From NCBI RefSeq assembly GCF_029525575.1, contig NZ_JAPDIA010000008.1:1426001-1490000 (forward strand): a stretch of DNA of 64,000 bases, read 5' to 3'. Source of the DNA: Cohnella rhizosphaerae (GTDB lineage: Bacteria > Bacillota > Bacilli > Paenibacillales > Paenibacillaceae). Shown here one piece after another: positions 17,581-26,272 of the stretch. Numbering within the stretch: the first letter of the stretch is position 1; each line of letters starts with the position of its first letter. Position numbers and translations under genes: made by a program. The notes beneath the pieces were generated by a model. That model ran no database searches, was not told where the DNA came from, and saw nothing but the letters and a program-made list of their open reading frames with translations.

Positions 17581-18465
17581 ATGCACATGCCTAATATCGC
17601 CAAGGGCTGGTACGCCGCCGGCGTGCTGGCCGTCGCTTTGTCCGCCTGCGGCGGCAACGGGAACGAGCAGTCGTCTCCCTCCGCGGCCGCACCTACCGCC
17701 ATGTCCACGTCGTCGCCCGCCGCGCCTTCGTCTTCGGCTGCGCCTTCCGCAACCGCTTCTCCGACGCCGTCCCCGTCGCCTGCGCCTTCGACGTCGCCTA
17801 CCGCGCCGCCATCCGCATCCAAAACGTACAAAATGAACAAAAATTACGATATCGTTCCGATCGACAAATCCGCGAACGAGGCCAAGGTCGTGCTGCTCAC
17901 GTTCGATGACGGCCCCAAGGACGAAAAAACGCTGAAGCCGATTCTCGACATTTTGGATAAGCACCATGCCAAGGCCATTTTTTTCGTCAACGGCTATCGC
18001 GTCAAGGCGCATCCCGAATTGCTTAAGGAAATCGACGATCGCGGACATACGGTCGGCAATCATTCGTACGATCACATCCAGCTCGGCAAAGAGAATGCCG
18101 CTTCGATCAAAGCGCAGATCGGGAAAACGCAGGACATCGTCGAATCGACGATCGGCAAGCGCCCCGTCTTTTTCCGGCCTCCCAACGCCTCCGCGAACGA
18201 CGATGTACATAAGATTGCGGCCGACAACGGCCTTCTCTTTATGACCTGGTCGAACGGTTCTCTGGATTGGACGATGTCCGGCACGAAAATAAAAGACAAA
18301 ACGAAAGCCATCATCGATAACGTAACGGAACAGCTCCATGCGGGCAGCAACATTTTGATGCACGAGCTGTCCTGGACGGCTGACGCGCTCGATCGACTGC
18401 TGACCACGCTGGAGGGCAAAGGCTACACGTTCGTCGATCCTTCGGCGATCCGGACAAACTCGTAA
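17581..18465 (+). CDS. Polysaccharide deacetylase lipoprotein
   Basis: A NodB-fold (CE4) deacetylase likely acting on peptidoglycan or another envelope glycan. The 294-aa protein has a lipobox-like ALSAC (Cys24), a 50-residue Ser/Pro/Ala/Thr-rich low-complexity linker (about 31-80), then the NodB domain with motif 1 TFDDGP (about 105-110), motif 2 HSYDH (about 161-165), motif 3 RPPNA and a C-terminal LMHELS. ATG 17581 has AAAGGAAG upstream. The linker suggests the domain is held away from the membrane. It is monocistronic and divergent from its left neighbour. Confidence 0.9.
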   Translation: MHMPNIAKGWYAAGVLAVALSACGGNGNEQSSPSAAAPTAMSTSSPAAPSSSAAPSATASPTPSPSPAPSTSPTAPPSASKTYKMNKNYDIVPIDKSANEAKVVLLTFDDGPKDEKTLKPILDILDKHHAKAIFFVNGYRVKAHPELLKEIDDRGHTVGNHSYDHIQLGKENAASIKAQIGKTQDIVESTIGKRPVFFRPPNASANDDVHKIAADNGLLFMTWSNGSLDWTMSGTKIKDKTKAIIDNVTEQLHAGSNILMHELSWTADALDRLLTTLEGKGYTFVDPSAIRTNS

Positions 18466-18558
18466 CGCGACGAAGCGACGCTTACGGATCCGCTCGCGCG
18501 AATTCGGAGGCGTCGCTTCGATGTTTGCGTCGTTTCGAATTTTACGTCGTTTCGATGT

Positions 18559-18864
18559 TCAAACCGTTGAATAATGTTCGTATCCCCACCAGAGCAAAAA
18601 GCCGACCAATGCCGAGAAAAGGACGAGCAGCAAGCGGTAAAACCATTTGCTGTAGCTTTTGCGGATCGACGGATGAACGATCGCCCGGGGAGGCATGCCT
18701 GTCTCCGGCAATCCCGAAGCGGCCGCGGCTTCCGCGATCGCAAGTTCAAGCTGCTCGATCGACGCGGGCTCTTGGACGGCGGCTTCCTTTTCGACCGGCG
18801 ACAGCGCATGTCGCTTGGCTTCTAAGTATTTGTCCCATGCTGTCGGAAGACGCTCCTCGCTCAT
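18559..18864 (-). CDS. Small single-span membrane protein coupled to the CPBP protease
   Basis: A 101-aa protein with a soluble N-terminal helix-rich part and one C-terminal membrane span (about 76-94, FYRLLLVLFSALVGFLLWWG). Its ATG overlaps the TAA of the protease gene (TAATG), so translation is coupled. No family recognised; it may be a partner of the protease. Confidence 0.7.
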   Translation of the reverse strand: MSEERLPTAWDKYLEAKRHALSPVEKEAAVQEPASIEQLELAIAEAAAASGLPETGMPPRAIVHPSIRKSYSKWFYRLLLVLFSALVGFLLWWGYEHYSTV

Positions 18865-19460
18865 TACTCCTCTTCCCTCCGGTACCTTATAATGATCCCC
18901 ATCGTAAGATCGACTAAAAAGTGCGTTAAAATGGGCGCCCAAATCGTCCCCGTGTACGACATCAGCCATCCGAGGCCGTAGCTGATGGCGAATACCATGC
19001 CGGTCGGAATCCAATGGCGAAGGTACCTGACGTGTATCGCGGCGAAAATGATGCTCGTCCAGTACGGACCGATCGCGTGCTGGATCGCTCCCCGGAACAA
19101 CAATTCCTCGCAAACGCTGACGACCGCGCATATGAGCGCGATATGCCACAGCGGCCGGTTGCGGAAGATTCGTTCGTTGACGCCTCCGTCGTCCTTCGCT
19201 TCGTCGGGAATCCATCTGGATATGCCGATGTCGAACGCGACGACGAGCGCGGCCAGCCCGGCCCCCCAGTACACAAACGAACTCAAGCTTTGAAATCGGA
19301 AGGTTTCCAATATATTCTGCCCCTGTAAAAACGCCCAAGCCAATCCGATAATGAAAGTAAGCGCCTGCGTAGCATACAGATTGACCAGCAGCATCTTGTC
19401 GCTGAGCTCGTCAACGGTCACTTTTCTTAATTTAATGTTTTTAATGTCGAATTTAGGCAT
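18864..19460 (-). CDS. CPBP family intramembrane metalloprotease
   Basis: A 198-aa polytopic protein with the CPBP (Abi/CAAX) signature: EELLFRG near residue 118, FAAIH (about 138-142) and a C-terminal THFLVDL motif providing metal ligands. Members cleave within membranes or act in prenyl-protein processing and bacteriocin immunity; the substrate here is unknown. It overlaps the downstream single-span protein gene. Confidence 0.85.
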   Translation of the reverse strand: MPKFDIKNIKLRKVTVDELSDKMLLVNLYATQALTFIIGLAWAFLQGQNILETFRFQSLSSFVYWGAGLAALVVAFDIGISRWIPDEAKDDGGVNERIFRNRPLWHIALICAVVSVCEELLFRGAIQHAIGPYWTSIIFAAIHVRYLRHWIPTGMVFAISYGLGWLMSYTGTIWAPILTHFLVDLTMGIIIRYRREEE

Positions 19461-19554
19461 GTTACCTCGTCTGATGTAAATTTTTGTTATGTACGGATGC
19501 TAATCATTTCCTTATACTTAATCTATTCATGTCGATCTACACGAGGAGTCTGCA

Positions 19555-20478
19555 ATGGAAAAACGTCTCTCACGAACGGACCTGATCTTCGCCCTGGGCT
19601 TTTTGTTTTTTCTGATCGTCGCGATCGCCGCCTTCTTCAGCGGCGTCAAAGTCGGCACCGACCGCACGGAAGCGCTGTATGCGAAGCCGGCCGGCGCCCA
19701 GGCGTCCAAAGCGTCCGAATCTCCCAAAGCGTATGCCCAGCAGGATCTCGTATCCTTCTATCATAACGTATTTCAGCCGCATCGGGAATGGATGGCCGAG
19801 TGGTCCTCCGCCCGCATCCGCTGGCAGACCGACGATACGGTAGATCGCGCCTCTTCGCTGAAGGAGCTGGCGAAGCTGGCGGCGAGCAAGTACAACGAGT
19901 CCAAAGTGACGACCGTGTCCAGCCTGACGCCCGGCCTCATGAACGCGCAGAACAATTATTTGAAAAGCCTGAAGCTGTACGAGAGCAGCTTCGGTCAGCT
20001 CGCGGCGCAAGCCAACGAAGGCTCGGCGGCGGAGGCGCTCGCGCGCGTCTCCAAAAACGCGTATTTTACGGAAGCGGTCCGGCTCGGTCTGCTTGCGCAA
20101 AGCCAATATTACGATTCGATGCTCAAATGGGGCTCCACGGTCAATCTGTCCATGCCCGACGCGTACGAGCTGCCGAACGTGCTGGCGAATTCGGAATGGT
20201 CGAAGCTCCCGCTGCTGGTCAAAAATTCGGTGTCCGCGCAGTATATGTTCCTGAACCGGGCCGAGTACGATTACCTCCCGCAGGATTTGACCGCAAGGAT
20301 CGATCAATTCATCATTTCGGGCCAGGCCGCCAAAATGAAGCAAAAAACGATCCGTTCGATCGTAGATATGCTGAACAGCACGGACGCGATTCGCAGCGGG
20401 GACTATTTGTCCCTTAAATCCAGGTATTACGCGAAGGAGCTCGTGCCGCTCCTGCCCTTCTTCTCCTCGGACACGTAA
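19555..20478 (+). CDS. Membrane-anchored extracytoplasmic protein, unknown
   Basis: A 307-aa protein with one N-terminal signal anchor (residues 10-29, LIFALGFLFFLIVAIAAFFS), a short linker, and a large helical hydrophilic domain presumably outside the cytoplasm. No motif of a known enzyme was recognised. GAGGAG precedes ATG 19555. It lies upstream of serA in the same direction, but a candidate promoter separates them. Confidence 0.75.
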   Translation: MEKRLSRTDLIFALGFLFFLIVAIAAFFSGVKVGTDRTEALYAKPAGAQASKASESPKAYAQQDLVSFYHNVFQPHREWMAEWSSARIRWQTDDTVDRASSLKELAKLAASKYNESKVTTVSSLTPGLMNAQNNYLKSLKLYESSFGQLAAQANEGSAAEALARVSKNAYFTEAVRLGLLAQSQYYDSMLKWGSTVNLSMPDAYELPNVLANSEWSKLPLLVKNSVSAQYMFLNRAEYDYLPQDLTARIDQFIISGQAAKMKQKTIRSIVDMLNSTDAIRSGDYLSLKSRYYAKELVPLLPFFSSDT

Positions 20479-20517
20479 TATTACGTCGAACGGGCGCGGA
20501 TTGTTCCACATTTTCCA

Positions 20518-20547
20518 TTGCATTTTCAAGGCGCGTTGCTTTACAAT
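20518..20547 (+). promoter_or_regulatory. Candidate sigma-A promoter of serA
   Basis: TTGCAT (20518-20523) and TACAAT (20542-20547) are separated by 18 bases. The predicted start near 20554 would give a leader of about 108 bases before the serA ATG, which contains the hairpin at 20571-20619. Confidence 0.5.
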
Positions 20548-20570
20548 AAGAATCGCCGCTTTTACGAGAT

Positions 20571-20625
20571 CACCCTCAAAACGCTGTTGGTCCGGTAGGG
20601 CCGCGGGGGTTTTAGGGTGTTTTCT
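20571..20625 (+). promoter_or_regulatory. Terminator-like hairpin in the serA leader (possible attenuator)
   Basis: CACCCT(C)AAAAC at 20571-20582 pairs with GTTTTAGGGTG at 20609-20619, with an inner GGTCC-GGTA-GGGCC stem. The hairpin is followed by TTTTCT. It lies between the candidate promoter and the ribosome site (AGGGGGG, 20649-20655). It could be a regulated attenuator or simply the terminator of the upstream gene. Confidence 0.5.
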
Positions 20626-20661
20626 ATATATTCATCACTTCGTAGTACAGGGGGGATTACT

Positions 20662-22255
20662 ATGTTTAAAGTGTTGGTATCGGATCCGATCAGCGATCTC
20701 GGCATCTCGCTCCTCGTCGAGGCAAGCGACATTTCCATCGATAAGAAAACCGGATTGTCCGAAGACGAACTCGTCGCCATCATCGGCGAATACGACGCGC
20801 TGCTCGTGCGCAGCCAGACGCGCGTCACCGAACGGATCATGACCGCCGGCAAATCGCTTAAGGTCATCGGCCGCGCTGGCGTCGGCGTTGACAATATCGA
20901 CCTGGACGCCGCCACGAAGCGCGGCATCGTCGTCATCAACGCGCCGGACGGCAATACGATCACGACCTGCGAGCATACGTTCGCGATGATGATGGCGCTC
21001 GCCCGCCACATTCCTCAAGCCTATGCCAAGACGATCGGCGGCGAATGGGACCGCAAGTCGTTCGTCGGCGTCGAGCTTCGCAACAAGACGCTTGGCGTAC
21101 TCGGCATGGGCCGCATCGGCAGCGAGGTCGCAGCCCGCGCCAAGGCGTTCGGCATGAAGGTGCTCGGCTACGATCCGTTCCTGACCGAAGAACGCGCAGA
21201 CAAGCTGGGCGTGACGCTGGCTACCGTCGACGATGTCGTGCGCGGAGCCGACTTCATCACCGTCCACACGCCGCTGACGCCGGAAACTCGCCATATGATC
21301 GGCAAAGCCCAGTTCGAGGTCATTAAGCCCGGCGTTCGCATCGTCAACTGCGCGCGCGGCGGCATCATCGACGAACAGGCGCTGATCGAGGCGATCGATG
21401 CCGGACGCGTTGCCGGCGCCGCTTTCGACGTGTTCGAGGAAGAGCCGCCCGCGGCCGACCATCCGTTCCTGAAGCATCCGAAGGTGATCGTCACCCCCCA
21501 TCTCGGCGCTTCGACGGTCGAAGCGCAGGAGAATGTCGCGATCGACGTTTCCGAGCAGCTGCTGCACATTTTGCGGAACGAGCCTTACAAAAACGCCGTC
21601 AACATGCCCCCCTGTACCCGGCGACCTGCTCGCGAAGCTTGAGCCCTTCTTCACGCTCGCGCGAAAGCTCGGAAGCTTTGCGGCGCAAATTACCGAAGGT
21701 CCGGTCAAGGAAATCAGCGTGTCCTATGCGGGCGAGCTGGCCGACGTGGATACGCAGCCTCTGACGCGCCAAGTCGTTCAAGGCGTGCTTGCGCATCATC
21801 TCGGCTCGGACCAGGTGAACGCGGTCAATGCCATGCACCTGGCCAAGATGCGCGAAGTGAACATCGTTACCACCAAGTCCCAGGCTGCCAAGGGCTTCAC
21901 CAACCTGGTGACGGTCACGCTCAAGACCGGTCGTGAAGAACGTTCCGCCGCCGGCGCCCTGCTTAACGGCTTCGGTCCGCGCATCACGCAGATCGACAAG
22001 TATCCGGTCGACGTCGAATCGCAGGGCCACCTGTTGCTGATCTCCCACCACGACAAGCCGGGTATCATCGGACGCGTCGGCACGCTGCTCGGCACGAACG
22101 ACGTCAACATCGCGACGATGCAGGTCGGGCGCAAGATCGTCGGCGGCGCCGCGATCATGGTGCTCGGCGTCGACAAAGCGGTTCCGAAGAACGTGCTGTC
22201 CCAGCTGGAAGAACTGCCCGACCTCAACTCGGCGAAGGAAATTCAGCTTATATAA
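20662..22255 (+). CDS. serA: D-3-phosphoglycerate dehydrogenase (frame break near 21607-21612)
   Basis: SerA oxidises 3-phosphoglycerate to 3-phosphohydroxypyruvate, the first step of serine synthesis. The protein has the NAD-binding LGMGRIGSEVA (about 147-157), the CARGGIID loop, catalytic His in TPHLGAS, an intervening domain, and a C-terminal ACT domain (LLLISHHDKPGIIGRVG). ATG 20662 has AGGGGGG upstream. The frame breaks at ATGCCCCCC; one C fewer continues as MPPVPGDLLAKLEPF. The repaired length (about 530 aa) fits the long ACT-containing class. Confidence 0.95.
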
Positions 22256-22266
22256 AGCTTCTCACG

Positions 22267-22318
22267 ACAAAAAGAGAAGACCGCCAGGCGCTTTCGCTTG
22301 GCGGTCTTCTCTTTTGTT
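22267..22318 (+). terminator. Intrinsic terminator of serA
   Basis: Strong hairpin AAAGAGAAGACCGCCA...TGGCGGTCTTCTCTTTT with the T-tract continuing as GTTTT, 13 bases after the serA stop. Confidence 0.93.
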
Positions 22319-22814
22319 TTCGGTCGACCACTTATGCGAATACGCCTTGAAAATATCGTTTGTAAGGCACCGTTTTTTCCGTAAACCGGAAAACGGTCCT
22401 TGATTCACGATTCAAAACATATAAAAGCAACACTTATGAGATGCGCGGAGCTGCTTTTGGAGGTAGAGCGCAACGAATATGATTTTGACTTGGTTGAAAG
22501 GCTGGAGACAAGTGTTGAAAAGTTGAAAAGCAATTAATCGGCGCGCTGATCCCGACTTCGAGGGAATAAGTGTTCAACACTTATTTGCCCAAGGACGTCG
22601 CGATCATGGGAAATAACTGCTTTTCAACCGTTATTTGATCGGCGTTGTCGTGCCCTCGAACCGCTCAGCCGGACCGCTCCTGAGCGTTTGTCGCGATTTG
22701 TCGTACATGCCAGGTAGTCGGAGGAGAGTGGCTCGTCCGCAGATTTTACACGAGATTGCTGCAAAAGACCGTCAGGACGTGCCTTTTCACTGGTTTTTCT
22801 TGATTTCCTCTTTC
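22319..22814. other. Non-coding block rich in dyads between serA and resE
   Basis: About 500 bases with no supported gene and lower GC than the surroundings. It holds a hairpin ACCGTTTTTTCCG...CGGAAAACGGT (22370-22398), a perfect palindrome at 22565-22585, half-site copies of it at 22430-22437 (ACACTTAT) and 22510-22516 (AAGTGTT), and the pair AAATAAC/GTTATTT at 22611-22636. A 33-codon frame at 22436-22537 (MRCAELLLEVERNE...) has no ribosome site and is not annotated as a gene. Confidence 0.6.
22565..22585. repeat. Perfect 10-base inverted repeat
   Basis: AATAAGTGTT and AACACTTATT flank a single central C. Outer GGG (22562-22564) and CCC (22588-22590) can extend the stem. Shape fits a protein-binding operator or a hairpin of a small RNA; nothing in the window identifies the binder. 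Confidence 0.75.
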
Positions 22815-24243
22815 TTAACCTGCCGGCAGCAGCAGCTTAAACTCGGTTCCTTCGCCAAGCGCGCTGGACACGCGTATGGCGCCTTCGTGCGCCTCGACGA
22901 GATTGCGTACGATCGCGAGGCCAAGTCCCGTTCCCACCTTGGAATCGCGTTTGCGCGCCTTGTCGGCCTTGTAGAAGCGCTCGAAGATGTAGGGGGAGGT
23001 CCTCTGTCGGGATGCCTTCGCCTTCGTCCTTGACGACGATCTCGATCTGCCTTACGCCTTTGTCGCTTGTCTTCATGCACGCGCCGAGCGTAATGGAGGC
23101 GCCGGACGACGTGTGACGCAGCGCATTGTCGAGCAGATTCGTCAGCACCTGCTCCAACCGGTCGGGATCGGCGCGCCGCAGCAGCAGCCCGCTGTCTTCG
23201 CCCGACCGGACCAGTTCGATGCCCCGTTCCTTCGCAAGCGCGGAAAACTTCCGGTGCACGCGCTGCAGCAGCGCATTTACGTCGACTTCCTGCATCGTCA
23301 TGTCCAAATATCCCGCTTCCAGGCGGGCAAGGTCGAGCAGATCCTTGACCAGCCTGCCCATGCGCAGCGACTCGTCGTGGATGACCTGCACCAATTCGTG
23401 CCGTTCCTCCGGCGTCTGCGCGATATCGTCGAGCAGCGCCTCGCTGTAGCCCTGCACCATCGCGACCGGCGTGCGGATCTCATGCGACACGTTGGCCACG
23501 AAGTCTTTGCGCATCTTGTCGACTCTGAATTCCTCCGTGACGTCGCGCAGTACCGCAACTACGCCGCCCGCGCTACCTTCGCCGGATGCGACCGGAGTCA
23601 TGACGACCGACCATACGCCGCTTTGCACGTGGATTTTGCCGGTATGGGTCGTCCCTTTGGCGATAAGCGTATCGTAAATGTCGCGCAGCGGATCCGGCAC
23701 GGTCTCCCGCTCGTTCGCCTCGCCATCGTCTTCCCATTTCAGGTCGCGCCAAATATCGAGCAGATGCTGTCCCTCCGGATTGGTCAGCTTGACCCTGCCG
23801 TTGGCGTCGAACAGCAGAACCGCGTCGCTCATGCTGCGCAGCACGCCGTCAAGCTGATCGCGCTCGTGTTGGATATCGCGAATGAGCGTATTGAGCTCGG
23901 AGGCCATCTGATTGAAGCTGTTGGCGAGCTCGCCGATCTCATCCCACGAGCGCACGACGAGGCGCGTCGAATACTCGCCCTGCGCCACCCGGTTCGCGGC
24001 CTGCTTCATCTCCCGAAGCGGCTGCGTGATTTTCGTGAGCAAAAAAAACGCGAAGAACGTCGTAAGCAAGAAGCCTACGGCGCCCGAATAAATGAACAGA
24101 TGCTTGATCTCGGCGAGCGAGTCCGCGCTGACCGTCACGTCGACGATCTTCAGAAGGAAGAGGCCGACGGTCGAGATGACGACGGCGACCAGCAGGATGA
24201 TCGTCAGCCACAGCTTGCCGACTACGGTTCTCCAGATCGCCAT
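22815..24243 (-). CDS. resE: Sensor histidine kinase ResE (frame break near 22992-22996)
   Basis: ResE senses oxygen limitation/NO and phosphorylates ResD. It has two membrane spans (about 10-30 and 50-70), a HAMP segment (about 72-125), a PAS domain, the H-box VSHEIRTPVAMVQGYSE near residue 248, the N-box LTNLLDNALRHTS and the G1 box DEGEGIP. The frame then breaks in a run of five C on the coding strand; with four it continues YIFERFYKADKARKRDS and the G2 box GTGLGLAIVRN to LLLPAG at 22815 (about 475 aa). The gene is three bases downstream of resD. Confidence 0.93.
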
Positions 24244-24246
24244 CGC

Positions 24247-24960
24247 TTATTTCGCCACCTCGAGTTTGTAGCCGACGCCCCATACGGTCGTGATCATCGC
24301 GGCGGCTTCGGTCGAGACGCGGTTCAGCTTTTCGCGGAGCCGCTTGACATGCGTGTCGACCGTACGCAGATCTCCGAAGAAGTCATAGTTCCAGACGTCC
24401 TTAAGCAAATCTTCGCGGGAGAACACTTTATCCGGCGAGCTTGCCAAATAGTGCAGCAGCTCGTACTCCTTCGGCGTCAGGTTCACTTCCTGTCCGCCTG
24501 CGGTGACGCGGTGCGCGTCATGCTCGATGACCAGATGCGGGAAGACGATGTTGTTGCTCGTGTTCAGCTCTTTGGACAAAAATGCCGTCGCGGAAGATCT
24601 CCGCAAAATCGCCTTGATGCGGAAGATCACTTCGCGCGGGCTGAACGGCTTGACGACGTAATCGTCTGCGCCTGCTTCAAAGCCCTGGACGCGGTTCACT
24701 TCCTCGCCCTTGGCCGTCAACATGATGACCGGCGTCGCCTTGGATTGACGCAAGCGCGCGCAAACCTCCATGCCGTCGATGCCGGGCAGCATCAAGTCGA
24801 GTACGATCAAGTCGTATTCTTCCTGAAGCGCCAGCTTCAGCGCCGTCTCTCCGTCTTCGGCTTCCTCGATCACATAGCCTTCTTTTTCCAAATACATGCG
24901 CAGCAGGCGACGGATGCGCTCCTCGTCGTCCACGACCAATATGCGATTGCCGGCGTTCAT
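24247..24960 (-). CDS. resD: Response regulator ResD
   Basis: A 237-aa OmpR-class regulator controlling respiration and cytochrome c maturation genes. Receiver domain: acidic pocket DDEE (11-14), phosphoacceptor Asp in LIVLDLMLPG (about 56), MLTAKGE and the Lys in YVVKPFSP. The C-terminal winged helix contains TPKEYELLHYLAS, VFSREDLLKDVW and VDTHVKRLREKL. Its position between resE and the resABC genes matches B. subtilis. Confidence 0.96.
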   Translation of the reverse strand: MNAGNRILVVDDEERIRRLLRMYLEKEGYVIEEAEDGETALKLALQEEYDLIVLDLMLPGIDGMEVCARLRQSKATPVIMLTAKGEEVNRVQGFEAGADDYVVKPFSPREVIFRIKAILRRSSATAFLSKELNTSNNIVFPHLVIEHDAHRVTAGGQEVNLTPKEYELLHYLASSPDKVFSREDLLKDVWNYDFFGDLRTVDTHVKRLREKLNRVSTEAAAMITTVWGVGYKLEVAK

Positions 24961-25012
24961 GATAGGGTTCGGCCCCTTTCTTCACTAAAATCCGCTTGTC
25001 TTATTATAACGG

Positions 25013-26272
25013 TTAAACGCCGGCGTAGGAATGCAGGCCCGCGATGACGAGGTTGACGCCGATCAGCGTGAACAACACCACGATAAAGCCGATGACCGCA
25101 AGCCATGCGGATCGGGTGCCCTGCCAGCCTCTCGACAGCCGCAGATGCAGATAAGCGCTGTAGAACAGCCAGGTGATAAGCGCCCATACTTCCTTCGGAT
25201 CCCAGCCCCAGAATCTCGACCAGGCGATCTGCGCCCAGATCATGGCGAAGATGAGCGCGCCGAGCGTAAATATCGGGAACCCGATCGCGATCGCCCGGTA
25301 ACTGATCTCGTCGAGATCCTCCGGATCGATATCGGACAGATGCGGATGGATGACGGCGGCGATCGGCTTGCGCGCGATCAGCCGCAGGAGGCCGTACAGG
25401 ACCGCGCCCGACAGCAGCGACCAGATGACGGTATTCAGCTTGCGGCCCGCATTGACGCCGTTCATCCACGACGGCGCTTCGAACAGCGGATCTTTGATGC
25501 CGAGGTAAGGCTGCATGGACAGCTTTTCGCTATTGTACGGCGCCACGATCGGCGGCAGGCCGTATTCGACCGTTTGCGTGACGCTTTGCTGGACGCCTTG
25601 CTGGTCGATGCTCACTTTCTCCTGCTGGAACTTGGCTTCATAGCCGCCGCCGCGGAAGGCGAACACGGACACGAGGAAGCCAATGATCACCACCATGAAA
25701 AACAGGACGAACTCCACCCATTTCTGCTCGCGGCGGCCCGCTTTGTCGGTACGCGCGAAGTCGATGACGCGGAGCAGCTGCACGAGCGCGGCGGCGAAGC
25801 CGACCGCGAAGAACGCTTCGCCCGTAGCGGCCGTCGTCACGTGAATCTTCAGCCAGTAGTTATTGAGCGCTGGGATAAGCGGCTGCACTTCCGACGGGAA
25901 CACGGCCGCATACGCGATAATGATGACGACGAGCGGGATGGCGAACGCGCCGAGCAGGTTGTTGCGGTAGATCAGGTGCACGATGATGAAGGCGAAGACG
26001 ATGGCCATCGCCAGAAACGTCATGAACTCGTACATATTGCTCGTCGGGATATGGCCGCCGCCTTTCCAGCGCGTAAAAAAGAAGGTCAGGTGGCACGCCC
26101 AGCCGGCAACCGCCAGAATGAAGCCAAAGCGGCCCCAGCGGCGATTGTGGTCCTCGGGCTTGCGGTTGCTCCAGCGCTTGCCGCCCACCGCGATCGCATA
26201 ACAAATGAACGACGCGCAGTAAAGGTAAAAGGCGGCCTGGAATGCGGTGCTGCTGATATCAAGCCAGTTCAA
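25013..26272 (-). CDS. resC: ResC (CcsB/CcsA type) cytochrome c maturation membrane protein
   Basis: ResC with ResB forms the system II haem export and cytochrome c synthase complex. The 419-aa protein has about eight membrane spans and the tryptophan-rich haem-handling motif WGWDPKEVWALITW near residue 342, plus conserved histidines such as HVTTAATGEAFFAVG and YSAYLHLR. It overlaps resB by four bases, indicating coupled translation. Confidence 0.95.
   Translation of the reverse strand: MNWLDISSTAFQAAFYLYCASFICYAIAVGGKRWSNRKPEDHNRRWGRFGFILAVAGWACHLTFFFTRWKGGGHIPTSNMYEFMTFLAMAIVFAFIIVHLIYRNNLLGAFAIPLVVIIIAYAAVFPSEVQPLIPALNNYWLKIHVTTAATGEAFFAVGFAAALVQLLRVIDFARTDKAGRREQKWVEFVLFFMVVIIGFLVSVFAFRGGGYEAKFQQEKVSIDQQGVQQSVTQTVEYGLPPIVAPYNSEKLSMQPYLGIKDPLFEAPSWMNGVNAGRKLNTVIWSLLSGAVLYGLLRLIARKPIAAVIHPHLSDIDPEDLDEISYRAIAIGFPIFTLGALIFAMIWAQIAWSRFWGWDPKEVWALITWLFYSAYLHLRLSRGWQGTRSAWLAVIGFIVVLFTLIGVNLVIAGLHSYAGV

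Noticed and set aside
18469..18520. Inverted repeat CGAAGCGACGC / GCGTCGCTTCG between convergent genes as a terminator
   Set aside because: The stem is convincing but the loop is long and no T-tract follows on either strand, so termination could not be supported.
20571..20625. serA leader considered as a T-box riboswitch
   Set aside because: No specifier loop or canonical T-box sequence is visible and the leader is too short.
22436..22537. A 33-codon frame (MRCAELLLEVERNEYDF...) in the serA-resE gap
   Set aside because: The sequence looks protein-like but there is no ribosome site or conserved partner; may be a gene remnant. Left as part of the non-coding block.
23113..25047. A 644-codon open frame on plus opposite resE and resD
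   Set aside because: It lies wholly antisense to two well-recognised genes; in GC-rich DNA such antisense frames stay open by codon bias. No domain is seen in the translation.
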